The translations under genes and the position numbers were made by a program. Positions 8,527 to 17,337 of a DNA stretch of 64,000 nt are shown here, one piece after another. The DNA comes from Neobacillus ginsengisoli (GTDB lineage: Bacteria; Bacillota; Bacilli; Bacillales_B; DSM-18226). The DNA is taken from assembly GCF_030813055.1 (NCBI RefSeq), contig NZ_JAUSTW010000001.1, positions 868,001 through 932,000 of the forward strand, read 5' to 3'. How positions within the stretch are numbered: position 1 is the first letter of the stretch; the number at the start of each line of letters is the position of its first letter. Under the pieces are notes generated by a model, which saw nothing but the letters and a program-made list of their open reading frames with translations, did no database searches and was not told where the DNA came from.

Positions 8527-9420
8527 TTAGTTATAATAAAAAAATTGCTTTTCATTTAAGATATAGTTTATAAGGGTGTGCCCGGCGTATGAAATGTAAC
8601 GATCTTTTTTTGTAATTACAGCAAGCTTCCAAGGAATCGCCGGTCGCAGTCTAATAATTTTAATATCAGGATTCATCACGCGATTACAAATGGACTCAGG
8701 AAGGGCTGTGACACCAAGATTCGCTGCCACCATTTCAGACATTAAGTCCCACTGCGAGCTTTTGAATAAAATCTTTGGCTCAAATCCCTGATTGATAAAT
8801 TCGTCACGCATGATTTGATATAAAGCAAATTCCTCATTATAAAAAATAAATTCTTCATCCTTTAATTCATATAATTCAACGAATTCACGTGCGGCAAGCT
8901 TGTGCTTGTGATGTACCAACAATTTCATTTCCTCTTCAACAATGGGGTAAACATCAAATTTTTGTTCTTCAATAGGAAGGACAGCTACCCCTAATTCAAA
9001 TTCACCTTCCTCGACACTTTTTACAACCCTGGCTCCACCGTATTCCGTGATATTGATATGAACATTTGGAAATTGTTGATGAAATTTTGCAATTACCTTA
9101 GGAAAGAAAAGACTCCCAATAATGGGCGGTAAACCGATATGAATTTGACCTCGTGAAAGGTTCGTTATGTCGTTTAAAGTAGTAGACATTTCTTCTATAA
9201 GCATCATCATCCTTTGTGCATAATCCAATACAATCAAACCGGCATCTGTAATATCACTCGTCTTATTTGTGCGGATAATTAATGGCATCCCCAATTCATC
9301 TTCAAGCCCCTTGATCATCTTACTGAGGGCTGGCTGCGAAATATGAAGGGATTCCGAGGCTTTGGTAATACTTTTATATTTCGCCACTTCCATAAAATAC
9401 TTCAGTTGCCGAATTTCCAA
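8527..9420 (-). CDS. LysR-type regulator, probably CidR-like
   Basis: This 297-residue protein starts with a winged helix-turn-helix (LRQLKYFMEVAKYKSITKA, SLHISQPALSKMIKGLEDEL) and continues with a periplasmic-binding-like effector domain, the standard LTTR plan. TTG at 9418-9420 is chosen because GGAGGTG lies 6-7 nt upstream; the ATG at 9435 would place that site inside the gene. It precedes cidAB in the same direction, as the LysR regulator CidR does, so activation of cidAB in response to an overflow metabolite is the likely role. Confidence 0.88.
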   Translation of the reverse strand: MEIRQLKYFMEVAKYKSITKASESLHISQPALSKMIKGLEDELGMPLIIRTNKTSDITDAGLIVLDYAQRMMMLIEEMSTTLNDITNLSRGQIHIGLPPIIGSLFFPKVIAKFHQQFPNVHINITEYGGARVVKSVEEGEFELGVAVLPIEEQKFDVYPIVEEEMKLLVHHKHKLAAREFVELYELKDEEFIFYNEEFALYQIMRDEFINQGFEPKILFKSSQWDLMSEMVAANLGVTALPESICNRVMNPDIKIIRLRPAIPWKLAVITKKDRYISYAGHTLINYILNEKQFFYYN

Positions 9421-9582
9421 TATAAACACCTCCAAATGCTACGGCTTATTATAATCGAAAAAATTGAAAGGAGGTATAACCTTATCTTAAATTGAAACTC
9501 AATTATTAAATCCATTCTTCCTATATGTAGGCAACGCCTGACAATTCTCCGCATATGCTAAAAGAAAAAAAGGTGGGAAATC

Positions 9583-10071
9583 ATGATTCATACAGTAAAG
9601 CCCGGTGAAACGCTTGCTTCTATTGCCGCTAATTATCGGGTTAACCTGCACCGCCTCTATGCTGCAAATCCGGGGATAGGTCATTTGTTCGTGGGACAAA
9701 AAATTCAAATTCCGGGACTGCCTGAACCTGATACCATTCCTTATTCTATCCAAATTACAGTAAGAAAGCGCAGACTTGCGTTATATAAAAATGGAGGACT
9801 CGTGAAAATCTTTCCAATCGCTGTAGGAAAGATGTTAACAAATACACCGACAGGAGAATATGTAATTGTTAATCGGCAATTGAATCCCGGTGGTCCCTTT
9901 GGGGTAATGTGGCTTTCACTCTCAAGACAGGGTTATGGGATTCATGGTACGAATGATCCAAGTTCGATAGGCAAGGCAGTTTCACATGGTTGTGTGAGAA
10001 TGTACAATCGGGATGTACTTCAGCTGTCTGAGATAGTTCCAAATGGAACTAGAGTGATCATTCAACAATAG
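9583..10071 (+). CDS. LysM - L,D-transpeptidase (YkuD family)
   Basis: A 162-residue protein with one LysM peptidoglycan-binding domain (residues 2-45, [19 protein letters not shown]) followed by a YkuD catalytic domain. The catalytic motif is IHGTNDP followed by SHGCVRM, giving the nucleophilic Cys and the conserved His. It matches the size and layout of B. subtilis YkuD, which makes 3-3 crosslinks in peptidoglycan and is found in spores. There is no signal peptide, as in YkuD. AAAGGTGG precedes the ATG. It is monocistronic. Confidence 0.93.
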   Translation: MIHTVKPGETLASIAANYRVNLHRLYAANPGIGHLFVGQKIQIPGLPEPDTIPYSIQITVRKRRLALYKNGGLVKIFPIAVGKMLTNTPTGEYVIVNRQLNPGGPFGVMWLSLSRQGYGIHGTNDPSSIGKAVSHGCVRMYNRDVLQLSEIVPNGTRVIIQQ

Positions 10072-10078
10072 ATTTAAA

Positions 10079-10126
10079 ACAAAGAGACCCTCTCTGAGAA
10101 ATTCAGAAGGGTGGTTCTTTGTTTTA
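10079..10126 (+). terminator. Terminator after the L,D-transpeptidase gene
   Basis: A long imperfect stem (AACAAAGA..CCCT.TCTGA pairing with TCAGA.GGGT..TTCTTTGTT) ends in a T run. Confidence 0.85.
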
Positions 10127-10144
10127 CTTCCTTTTGGCTTTTTT

Positions 10145-10258
10145 TAATATAATCCAAGAAAAATTTTTCCAAAAGATTTTATTGAGCAAAATAATAGATT
10201 GAATCTATATGATCTAGGTGGAACTGCTTCACAAATTACTGAAACAATTTTAAAATAA
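10145..10258 (+). pseudogene. Short C-terminal gene remnant (dehydrogenase-like)
   Basis: Between a stop at 10145-10147 and TAA at 10256-10258 the frame encodes about 36 residues ending LNLYDLGGTASQITETILK. The DLGGTA stretch near a C-terminus resembles the end of isopropylmalate/isocitrate dehydrogenases. There is no start codon or ribosome site. It is probably a deletion relic; family assignment is tentative. Confidence 0.35.
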
Positions 10259-10299
10259 GTATAAGCTTAGAAAATTGACTGATTCATTTTAAATCGATT

Positions 10300-10338
10300 G
10301 AATAAAGTAAAGCTCTCTGCAAAGGAGAGCTTACATTT
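10300..10338 (-). terminator. Terminator of glsA
   Basis: AAGCTCTC and GAGAGCTT form an 8-bp stem just past the glsA stop; read on the minus strand it runs into T-rich sequence. Confidence 0.75.
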
Positions 10339-10343
10339 TTTAT

Positions 10344-11321
10344 TTAAAGCAACCGTAAATTCCATTCTTTTGATAGATATGTAAGAAGCTTAACTCCGGC
10401 TGTACTATTGCCGTGCTTATCTATGGCAGGACCATATAGACCTATGCCCCAGCTGGTTGAGCGATTATTTAACACCCTTGCACTTGGTGGGATCGCTGCC
10501 AATATTCCTCCTGAGACACCACTTTTGGCTGGAATCCCGACAAAGGCCGCAAATCGCCCTGAATAGTCGTACATACCGCATGTTAACATTAACGTCTTTG
10601 TTAAACTGGCTATTTCAGGTGAAAACAATAACTCGCTAGAATAAGGATGGATACCATCTCGGGCTAAAATCAAACCAATTTGTGCTAATTCAGAGACAGT
10701 CATTTCGATGGAGCAAAGTTTTAAATATACCTCCATAGCTTCTTCCACATCACATAGGAGGTAGCCGGTTTCCTTAAGCCAATAGGCAAGTGAACGGTTG
10801 CGATTTGCTGTTTTCCACTCTGATAAAAAAACGTCCTCATTTATCATAGGTTTTCTGCCAATCATTTTTTCTAAAAACGATAATAGTGAATCAATTTTTT
10901 TAGTTGGTGAGTCACCTGGAAGTAGGGAAGCAACCGTAATTGCTCCAGCGTTTATCATTGGATTAAACGGTCTACCTGGATGGCTTAACTCTAAGCGGAA
11001 AATTGAATTAAAGGCATCTCCGGTCGGTTCCACATCCACATACTCCAATACAGATGGTATTCCTCTTGTTTTACAGGCAAGAATAAAGCTAATGACCTTA
11101 GAGATGCTTTGCAGAGTAAAACTTTTTTCAGCATCCCCTGATTTTATAAAAGTTCCTTCTGAAGATATCATACAAATCCCGAGATCATTGGGGTCAGCTT
11201 TTTTTAAGGCCGGAATATAACTGGCAGTTGCTCCATTTGCTGTATAGTTTTTAAATTCTAAAACCATTTCATCAAGCTGTTGTTGCTTGGAGATTATTTC
11301 GTTAGGTAACATATCCTTCAT
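10344..11321 (-). CDS. glsA: Glutaminase (beta-lactamase-fold, GlsA)
   Basis: Hydrolyses glutamine to glutamate and ammonia in the cytosol. The catalytic Ser-Lys pair is in LQSISKVISF, and the family landmarks RPFNPMINAGAI, CGMYDYSGRFA and KSGVSGGILA are all present. The 325-residue length is close to the roughly 310-330 of bacterial GlsA. AAAGGAT precedes the ATG. It is a single gene with its own terminator; no glutamine transporter or two-component pair is adjacent. Confidence 0.95.
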   Translation of the reverse strand: MKDMLPNEIISKQQQLDEMVLEFKNYTANGATASYIPALKKADPNDLGICMISSEGTFIKSGDAEKSFTLQSISKVISFILACKTRGIPSVLEYVDVEPTGDAFNSIFRLELSHPGRPFNPMINAGAITVASLLPGDSPTKKIDSLLSFLEKMIGRKPMINEDVFLSEWKTANRNRSLAYWLKETGYLLCDVEEAMEVYLKLCSIEMTVSELAQIGLILARDGIHPYSSELLFSPEIASLTKTLMLTCGMYDYSGRFAAFVGIPAKSGVSGGILAAIPPSARVLNNRSTSWGIGLYGPAIDKHGNSTAGVKLLTYLSKEWNLRLL

Positions 11322-11468
11322 AGATCTTGGATCCTTTCTGAATCAACAGTCTAATTTATTATTAGTAAAATAGCATTTCTTATTATACCGAAGCTGCATT
11401 TTTTATCATAATTCAAACTGAAAAGGAAAGGAACAGTTTTATTATTAGTAAAAGTATTAAAATGATTA

Positions 11469-11505
11469 AAAAGGCAGGGCAGAATCATCCCGCCCTGCCT
11501 TTTTA
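11469..11505. terminator. Bidirectional terminator
   Basis: AAAAAGGCAGGGC pairs with GCCCTGCCTTTTT around a 10-nt loop, giving A and T runs on both sides. It terminates yceI on the minus strand. Confidence 0.92.
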
Positions 11506-11513
11506 ATCATAAA

Positions 11514-12047
11514 TTATTCTGCTTTTGCTGCCTGAATTTGTAGATTAATTTTTACTTTATCCCCAACAAGGACGCCGCCGGTTTCTAAAGCAGCATTCCA
11601 AGTTAATCCATAATCAGAACGGTTTATAGCACCTGTTGCGCTGAAGCCTACCTTTTCATTGCCCCATGGATCTTTACCTTGACCTTCAAATGTGACAGCG
11701 AAGGTTTCCGGCCTCGTTGTCCCGCGAAGAGTTAAATCTCCGGTAACGTTATATTCACCATCATCTGTTTTTTCAATGTTTGTTGAACGGAAAGTCATTG
11801 TTGGGTAATTTTCTACATCGAAGAAATCTGCAGAAACTAAGTGAGCATCGCGATCTTTGCTGCGAGTGTCAACACTTGAAGTTTCAATTGTGAATTCAAT
11901 AGTTGCAGTTGTTAAATCAGTTGGATCTGCTTCGATTGTTGCATTGAAGTTATGAAAAGCACCTTTCACATTTGCAATCATCATATGACGAATAGAAAAA
12001 TCTACACTGCTATGTGCGGCATCAATTGCCCATTTAGTTTTTGTCAT
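11514..12047 (-). CDS. YceI-family lipid-binding-like protein
   Basis: A 177-residue YceI/TT1927b lipocalin-fold protein. The landmarks are WAIDAAHSSVDFSIRHMMIANVKG at the N-terminus and FDVENYPTMTFRST plus the GDLTLRGTTRPE strand pair. Such proteins bind polyisoprenoid or amphiphilic ligands, but their role is unclear. There is no signal peptide, so a cytoplasmic location is likely. GGAGGAGAA precedes the ATG. The promoter region carries a clear operator (see next entry), suggesting stress or electrophile control. Confidence 0.92.
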   Translation of the reverse strand: MTKTKWAIDAAHSSVDFSIRHMMIANVKGAFHNFNATIEADPTDLTTATIEFTIETSSVDTRSKDRDAHLVSADFFDVENYPTMTFRSTNIEKTDDGEYNVTGDLTLRGTTRPETFAVTFEGQGKDPWGNEKVGFSATGAINRSDYGLTWNAALETGGVLVGDKVKINLQIQAAKAE

Positions 12048-12084
12048 TTTGTTTCTCCTCCAATTGAGATTGTTTGGAATTATT

Positions 12085-12148
12085 TATCTTGAAATCGAAA
12101 TAACTTAATTCAAGATAAAATATATGTTGTGTGTAACCTTATTGTCAA
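12085..12148 (-). promoter_or_regulatory. yceI promoter with inverted-repeat operator
   Basis: On the minus strand, TTGACA (12143-12148) and TATATT (12119-12124) are 18 nt apart. Immediately downstream, spanning the expected start site, lies a perfect 9-nt inverted repeat, TATCTTGAA/TTCAAGATA (12085-12093 and 12109-12117). Each half also resembles an imperfect site of the TATCTCGA-N-TCGAGATA type bound by MhqR-like MarR repressors. Position implies repression; the repressor is not identified. Confidence 0.7.
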
Positions 12149-12250
12149 TTATTTTTATTACTAATTTTTATAATCTTTTTCCCTTTAAGAAAAAGAATGA
12201 AAAGACCAATAAATCAAATACTACCAATATTAATTAATAAGGAATGGGAA

Positions 12251-13132
12251 ATGACTATGAAGAAAACAAAACGGAATTATATTCCTTTTATCGTTTTATT
12301 AGTAATCCATTCAATTCTATTAGGATTTTCCTTTTATAAAAGTAAGAATAGAAAATCATTATTCGCACTGTTAATGTCGAATATAGGATTTGCCTATCTT
12401 TTAGAATACTTTGTTTTAAACATATTTAATGCCTATATTTATAAACCAAAAATATTGAAAAAAAATTTTTTGGATAATAATTTTGGGGCGATTTTATCTC
12501 AAGCCATTTTTTTACCTTTTACTGCTGTTTTTTTATCCGTCTTAAATTTAGGGTGGAAAGGGAAATTGCTGGCAAGTATTTATTTTTCCGGGGTAGAAAA
12601 ATTATTCTTAAGACTTGGGGTCTATAAGCACAATTGGTGGAAAACTTCCTATACATTTTTTCTAATTCCTTTTTATTTTAAATTGAGTGATTTATGGTTT
12701 TACTATCTTTCTAAAAAAAATCCGCTTGTAAGATTTATTTCACTTTTCTTTATGATCCTGGTTTCAGAAGCAAATTTATTATTTATTTTAACGGTCCTAC
12801 GGAAGGTAAGGTTTGGAATAGGGAGGTACCATAGTTGGTCAGAACACTTTATTATGGTGCCGTTATATTCTATTTCACTTTCTGTTTTCGCAGCATTTTC
12901 ATTAAGGAAAAAAAATAGTTGGAAGGCAAAGTTGAAGGTGTTGTTTTTCGGAGTTAGTCATAGTGAGTTATTAAGAAGGATGGGGCTTCTTGAAATTAAA
13001 TTAAAAATATCGGATTATATCATACCCCGTATCATAATGATTAATCTTTATGGGAAATTTAGAGATTGGGTATACGGAGAAGGTAAAAGGGAATATGAAA
13101 AAAACAAAGAAGTGCAAAAGAGGGGAGATTAA
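12251..13132 (+). CDS. Polytopic membrane protein of unknown function
   Basis: A 293-residue, strongly hydrophobic and basic protein with about seven membrane segments (for example FIVLLVIHSILLGFSFY, SLFALLMSNIGFAYLLEYF and LFFMILVSEANLLFILTVL). A cytoplasmic basic tail ends in repeated Lys/Glu. No catalytic motif is visible; it may belong to the CBO0543-like group of Bacillus membrane proteins, but this is uncertain. ATG 12251 follows AAGGAATGG with proper spacing; the frame is open upstream to 12197. Codon use is more AT-rich than in its neighbours. Confidence 0.7.
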   Translation: MTMKKTKRNYIPFIVLLVIHSILLGFSFYKSKNRKSLFALLMSNIGFAYLLEYFVLNIFNAYIYKPKILKKNFLDNNFGAILSQAIFLPFTAVFLSVLNLGWKGKLLASIYFSGVEKLFLRLGVYKHNWWKTSYTFFLIPFYFKLSDLWFYYLSKKNPLVRFISLFFMILVSEANLLFILTVLRKVRFGIGRYHSWSEHFIMVPLYSISLSVFAAFSLRKKNSWKAKLKVLFFGVSHSELLRRMGLLEIKLKISDYIIPRIIMINLYGKFRDWVYGEGKREYEKNKEVQKRGD

Positions 13133-13165
13133 ATTAAAAACCTAAAATTTGCTTATTAATAAAAT

Positions 13166-13192
13166 AAAAAAACGCCCGTGAGGCGTTTTTTG
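13166..13192 (+). terminator. Intrinsic terminator
   Basis: AAAAAACGCC pairs with GGCGTTTTTT around a 5-nt loop. It ends the membrane-protein gene before the helD promoter. Confidence 0.9.
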
Positions 13193-13201
13193 CAATCATT
13201 A

Positions 13202-13230
13202 TTGATATTGAAGACACTTCGTGATATGAT
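13202..13230 (+). promoter_or_regulatory. Sigma-A-type promoter of helD
   Basis: TTGATA (13202-13207) and TATGAT (13225-13230) are separated by 17 nt, about 110 nt upstream of the helD start and after the preceding terminator. Confidence 0.65.
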
Positions 13231-13343
13231 AAAATTTGGTCTAATTAAATTTGTTTATTAATATAATTTTCCTATATTAACCTTATCATATTCTATCTTG
13301 GTTGTCAAACAATAGGACTCAAATTATTCGGGAGAGTGGACAA

Positions 13344-15686
13344 ATGAGTGATTTACAAAATAGAGACCGGCAAATGGAGCAAGAACGAGTCAGGTTAATT
13401 GTAAAGGAGATAGTTAAAAAGGTAAATAAGCTTGAACAGAATGCAGGTAGGGTAGTTTCAGATGTGCTGGAGCTTCGGAAAACGTTTTGGCAGGATGTAA
13501 CAGTCAATGTAGATGACCCGGATGATATGACCGAAACGGCAGCAAGTATTAAACAACAGGCTGAGCTCCTATCAGAACGTGAACGGACGCATAGACAAAT
13601 GAATAAGGAACTTAAAACGTTGGAGCGATTAAAATTTTCCCCTTACTTTGGTCGAATTGACTTTTTAGAAAACGGAGAAAAATCAGCCGATCAAGTGTAT
13701 CTGGGAATCGCTTCTTTTATGGACGAGGCTGACGAAAACTTTTTAATTTATGATTGGCGCGCTCCAATTTCAAGTCTTTATTATGATTTTCCCCCGGGTC
13801 CTGCACGATATAAAACGCTGGATGGCATGATTGAAGGAGAAATGAAATTAAAACGTCAATTTCTTATTAGGTCTTCAGAAATAAAAGGTATGTTTGATAC
13901 AGGTGTAACCATAGGCGATGAAATGCTTCAGGAAGTACTTGGGAGCAACGCAAGCACACAAATGAAAAGTATTGTCGCCACGATTCAGCGTGAGCAAAAC
14001 CAAATTATCCGAAATGAACGCAGTAAGCTGCTTATCGTCCAAGGTGTAGCCGGAAGCGGAAAAACTTCAGCAGCATTGCAACGGGTTGCTTATTTGTTAT
14101 ACCGCTACCGTGACACATTAAAGTCAGAAAATATTATGCTTTTTTCACCTAACCCGTTATTTAATAGCTATGTTGCCACTGTGCTCCCTGAATTGGGGGA
14201 AGAGAATATGCAGCAGGCAACGTATATGGAATATATAACTCAACGTTTAGGGAATGAATTCCATGTCGAAGACGCTTTTACTCAAATGGAGTATTTGCTT
14301 ACAAAGAAAGAAGACCAGACTTATGCCGTAAGAGTCAATGGCGTTCGTTTTAAGGCAAGTCTTGAATTTAAGAAAATGATTGATCAGTATGCAAAAAGAT
14401 TGTCCAATGCAGGTGTAATTTTTATAGATTTAACTTTTAGAGGGGAAGTTTTAATCTCCAAAGAGACAATTCATGATTATTTTTATTCATTAGAAGAAAG
14501 CAACTCTATTCCGAACCGGATACAGCTTGTGAAAGAATGGCTATTAAGAGAATTAAAGAGAAGAGTTAAAAAAGAACGTTCAAAAAGTTGGGTGGAGGAA
14601 GAGGTACAATTTCTTGAAAAAGAGGAGTACTTGGAAGTTTTCAAGAAAATGCAGGAAAAGAATCGTTTTACTGAAAATACGTTTGATGATTTTGCACAGG
14701 AACAAAAACTTCTCGCTGAAATGGTCGTGAAGGAAAAATTCAAACCCCTTTTTGCCAAAGTCAAAAGGTTAAAATTCATCGACATGTTGGGTATCTACCT
14801 TCAATTTTTTAAGGAGAATGAAAAAAAACAGCTTAGACTCCAGGACAATTGGGAACAGATTTGTATCCAAACAGTGAAAAAGTTAAATAAGATGGAAATA
14901 TACTACGAGGATGCTACACCATTCGTTTATTTACAAGATTTAATAAGTGGACGTAAGTCAAACACATCAATCCGTCAAATATTTATTGATGAGGCTCAAG
15001 ACTATACTCCGTTTCAATTTACTTTTATACAAAGGCTGTTTCCCTATAGTAAAATGACCCTCCTCGGTGATTTTAATCAAGCGATCTTTTCGGGTGCAAC
15101 AGGTGCTGAGACTGTTTTAACGGATCTTGAAATCAAAGGGGAAGATGTTGAATCATTTGTTTTAACAAAAACATACCGCTCTACAAAAGAAATTGTCGAA
15201 TTCACCAGTGCTTTAATTGAAGGCGGTGAAAAAATTGAGCCGTTTAACAGGCCGGGTAGAAAACCAACTGTCACCAAAGTGGAACCTATAATGGTAAATA
15301 GTTTCGTACTCGCTAAAATCAAGGAATTTCAGGAAGATGGTCATCGAACAATTGCTGTTATTTGTAGAACAGTAGAAGAAAGTAAATTTGCCTACGATGC
15401 TCTTAAAAATGAAATTCGTCTTCATTTAATTGAAAAAGGAACCATCTCCTATGAAAAAGGAATCCTTGTAATTCCCTCGTATTTGTCAAAGGGAATAGAA
15501 TTCGATGCCGTCATCCTTTATGATAGTTCTCAATATAAAAATGAAAGTGAACGAAAACTATTTTATACTGTTTGCACAAGGGCCATGCACGAACTTCATA
15601 TGGTTGCAACAAACGGAATTAGTCCCCTGATGGCAAATGTATCAAAGGAATATTATGGAATAAAAGCCGTAAAAATAAATTCATAA
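13344..15686 (+). CDS. helD: RNA polymerase-recycling helicase HelD (UvrD-like superfamily 1)
   Basis: A 780-residue UvrD/Rep-family ATPase. An N-terminal helical arm (residues 1-120, charged coiled coil) precedes the Walker A motif VQGVAGSGKTSAALQ near residue 230; motif II is IFIDEAQDYTPFQF and a later motif reads LTKTYRSTKEI. In Bacillus HelD binds RNA polymerase and releases it from nucleic acid. ATG 13344 is favoured by GGGAGAGTGG just upstream over an in-frame TTG at 13302 that lacks a site. The length agrees with B. subtilis HelD (about 775 aa). It is monocistronic. Confidence 0.93.
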   Translation: MSDLQNRDRQMEQERVRLIVKEIVKKVNKLEQNAGRVVSDVLELRKTFWQDVTVNVDDPDDMTETAASIKQQAELLSERERTHRQMNKELKTLERLKFSPYFGRIDFLENGEKSADQVYLGIASFMDEADENFLIYDWRAPISSLYYDFPPGPARYKTLDGMIEGEMKLKRQFLIRSSEIKGMFDTGVTIGDEMLQEVLGSNASTQMKSIVATIQREQNQIIRNERSKLLIVQGVAGSGKTSAALQRVAYLLYRYRDTLKSENIMLFSPNPLFNSYVATVLPELGEENMQQATYMEYITQRLGNEFHVEDAFTQMEYLLTKKEDQTYAVRVNGVRFKASLEFKKMIDQYAKRLSNAGVIFIDLTFRGEVLISKETIHDYFYSLEESNSIPNRIQLVKEWLLRELKRRVKKERSKSWVEEEVQFLEKEEYLEVFKKMQEKNRFTENTFDDFAQEQKLLAEMVVKEKFKPLFAKVKRLKFIDMLGIYLQFFKENEKKQLRLQDNWEQICIQTVKKLNKMEIYYEDATPFVYLQDLISGRKSNTSIRQIFIDEAQDYTPFQFTFIQRLFPYSKMTLLGDFNQAIFSGATGAETVLTDLEIKGEDVESFVLTKTYRSTKEIVEFTSALIEGGEKIEPFNRPGRKPTVTKVEPIMVNSFVLAKIKEFQEDGHRTIAVICRTVEESKFAYDALKNEIRLHLIEKGTISYEKGILVIPSYLSKGIEFDAVILYDSSQYKNESERKLFYTVCTRAMHELHMVATNGISPLMANVSKEYYGIKAVKINS

Positions 15687-15693
15687 TAAGAAT

Positions 15694-15726
15694 AAAAAAC
15701 AGCTGCCAATGGCTGCTGTTTTTTAT
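15694..15726 (+). terminator. Terminator of helD
   Basis: AACAGC.GCC pairs with GGC.GCTGTT (one T-T mismatch) and is followed by six T residues. Confidence 0.88.
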
Positions 15727-15759
15727 GTTTAACTTAATAGGAAAATGGAATCTATCTAT

Positions 15760-15894
15760 TCACTTCTTCCATTGTTGCTGAACTTGTTCATATGCAATAC
15801 GTAATATTTCTTCATCCGATGTATTTGCTTTGGTTATGACATTTGTTAAATAACTTTTTCCTTCGTAAGTCACCTTTACATTCACTTGTACCAT
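15760..15894 (-). CDS. Small protein, BA3454-like stress-response family (tentative)
   Basis: A 44-residue gene on the minus strand starting with ATG at 15892-15894 and preceded by AGAAAGGTGATT. The product begins MVQVNVKVTYEGKSYLTN and ends in EEILRIAYEQVQQQWKK: a beta-hairpin-like start followed by an amphipathic helix. The pattern fits small Bacillus proteins annotated as the BA3454 stress-response family, as far as I can recall, with no database check. Its good ribosome site and codon pattern make it a likely real gene despite its size. Confidence 0.7.
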   Translation of the reverse strand: MVQVNVKVTYEGKSYLTNVITKANTSDEEILRIAYEQVQQQWKK

Positions 15895-16068
15895 TAAAAT
15901 CACCTTTCTCTACATTGAAGATTATTTTTCTTTGCAGCTCCTAATTAATACACAACATTTCATCCTATCCATAAATTGCGAAAACTATGACTAGAAAACG
16001 AAAACTTTAAAATAATTCTGATCTAATTTGTTATAATGGTTTCAAATAATCCATGGGGGAAAAACAAT

Positions 16069-16536
16069 ATGCCTATGTATTTTGAAGGTATTACAAATGA
16101 AACACTTTATATTGCGTTAGAGATCATCAATTCAAACCATGAATACAATACTTTTGAAAATGGTAAGGCGATTAGGAATATAAATGATATAGATGGAGAG
16201 TTTATTAATCCTCTTTCCACTAGTTCTTTCATCAAACTTGATGACACCTATATCGGCTTGATTGATTATTTAATGGAAAATCCTAATGATCATTATCCGT
16301 GGCTGGGGCTTTTAATGATCCATAGGGATTACCAAGGGTATGGATTTGGTGCAGAAGCTTATGCGCTTTTTGAAAATGAAATGCTTGAACGAGGTATTAA
16401 ACATGTTCGGATCGGTGTATTGAAAGAAAATACAAAAGCACATTCCTTTTGGAAATCACTTGGCTTTGTTTATTACAAATCTTCAGTATGGAAATATGGC
16501 AATGAAATTTTATGTTATGAGAAACAATTAGGATAA
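16069..16536 (+). CDS. GNAT-family N-acetyltransferase
   Basis: A 155-residue single-domain GNAT. The acetyl-CoA-binding motif A is GLLMIHRDYQGYGFGAEAY (Q/RxxGxG/A type), followed by motif B NTKAHSFWKSLGF. The substrate is unknown. ATG 16069 follows TGGGGGAA; an upstream in-frame ATG at 16036 overlaps a TATAAT (16032-16037), so it cannot be in the transcript if that is the -10 element. It stands alone. Confidence 0.9.
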   Translation: MPMYFEGITNETLYIALEIINSNHEYNTFENGKAIRNINDIDGEFINPLSTSSFIKLDDTYIGLIDYLMENPNDHYPWLGLLMIHRDYQGYGFGAEAYALFENEMLERGIKHVRIGVLKENTKAHSFWKSLGFVYYKSSVWKYGNEILCYEKQLG

Positions 16537-16556
16537 AAAACTTCAAAAAGGAAGTT

Positions 16557-16787
16557 TTAAACTTCAATTAACATAAATTCCTCTGCAAATTTTTGGACTT
16601 CGTTTTTGTCCAGTTTGTTCTTTTTTAATAATGATTCGGCTAGCACTAAATGGGGCTGAACGGCAACAATCCTTTTTAAATCCCGAAGTGACACATCGCC
16701 ATTCAACAATTGAATGGCTTTTTCTCTTATGTCTTGACTCTTAGCAGAATGGAATAGGAGAAATGCAATACAAGTAACTTTATCCAC
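16557..16787 (-). CDS. Hypothetical small helical protein
   Basis: A 76-residue protein, MDKVTCIAFLLFHSAKSQDI onwards, with mostly helical character and a C-terminal charged half (LLKKNKLDKNEVQKFAEEF). The GTG at 16785-16787 is chosen because AGGGGG lies 6 nt upstream; the TTG at 16802 would overlap that site. No membrane segment or known motif was recognised. It converges with the GNAT gene. Confidence 0.55.
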   Translation of the reverse strand: MDKVTCIAFLLFHSAKSQDIREKAIQLLNGDVSLRDLKRIVAVQPHLVLAESLLKKNKLDKNEVQKFAEEFMLIEV

Positions 16788-17000
16788 AGGAATCCCCCTC
16801 AATCAAGAATCGAACATTTGATTATAAATTCGACAGAAATTTAAATTTTCCTGCTAATTATCTGAATATTTTTAAATAAATATGACAAATGGTGGTATTT
16901 TTTTCTTTAAAAATATTGGACTAATGATATAGTCATTATCAAGCTTCTTTCCGAGGTGGAAAATTTCATAATAAATCTAATTATTTAAAAAGGAGACTCT

Positions 17001-17165
17001 ATGTTAAAAATCCATCATTATACAGTGAAAGTAACGTTGAGAGGGTTATTTTGTTTTATAAATAACTGCGCTGGAAAACTATTTTCTTTAGATGAACTGC
17101 AAATGAGATATTTGAAATTCTTTAGCCTTGATGTAAATCATCAAGGTTTTTTTGTATGGGAATAA
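17001..17165 (+). CDS. Possible 54-residue protein ending inside a terminator hairpin
   Basis: ATG 17001 is preceded by AAAAAGGAGACTCT, a strong ribosome site, and the frame stays open for 54 codons (MLKIHHYTVKVTLRGLFCF, then SLDELQMRYLKFFSLDVN) to TAA 17163-17165. It lies in an otherwise empty 550-base gap. The last 14 codons coincide with a perfect terminator hairpin plus T7, which is unusual for a coding region. It may be a small protein, or the segment may be a small regulatory RNA with a short frame. Confidence 0.4.
   Translation: MLKIHHYTVKVTLRGLFCFINNCAGKLFSLDELQMRYLKFFSLDVNHQGFFVWE
17125..17153 (+). terminator. Intrinsic terminator
   Basis: CCTTGATG and CATCAAGG form a perfect 8-bp stem with a 5-nt loop, followed by seven T residues. 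No longer gene lies upstream on this strand, so it ends either the small frame at 17001 or a non-coding transcript. Confidence 0.85.
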
Positions 17166-17337
17166 TTTCCTATCAACTATAAGTTGAAAGATGGTAAAAT
17201 AGGATTATACCTAAAAGTTTTTTGACCTTTTCATAGATTTAGGAAATTTGCTTGGTGATTTATTTTATTTTTTAATTATATTTTACTGAAAATTCAAATA
17301 AATTAAAATAAGAGAATGATCTTGGGGGTGGTAATGG

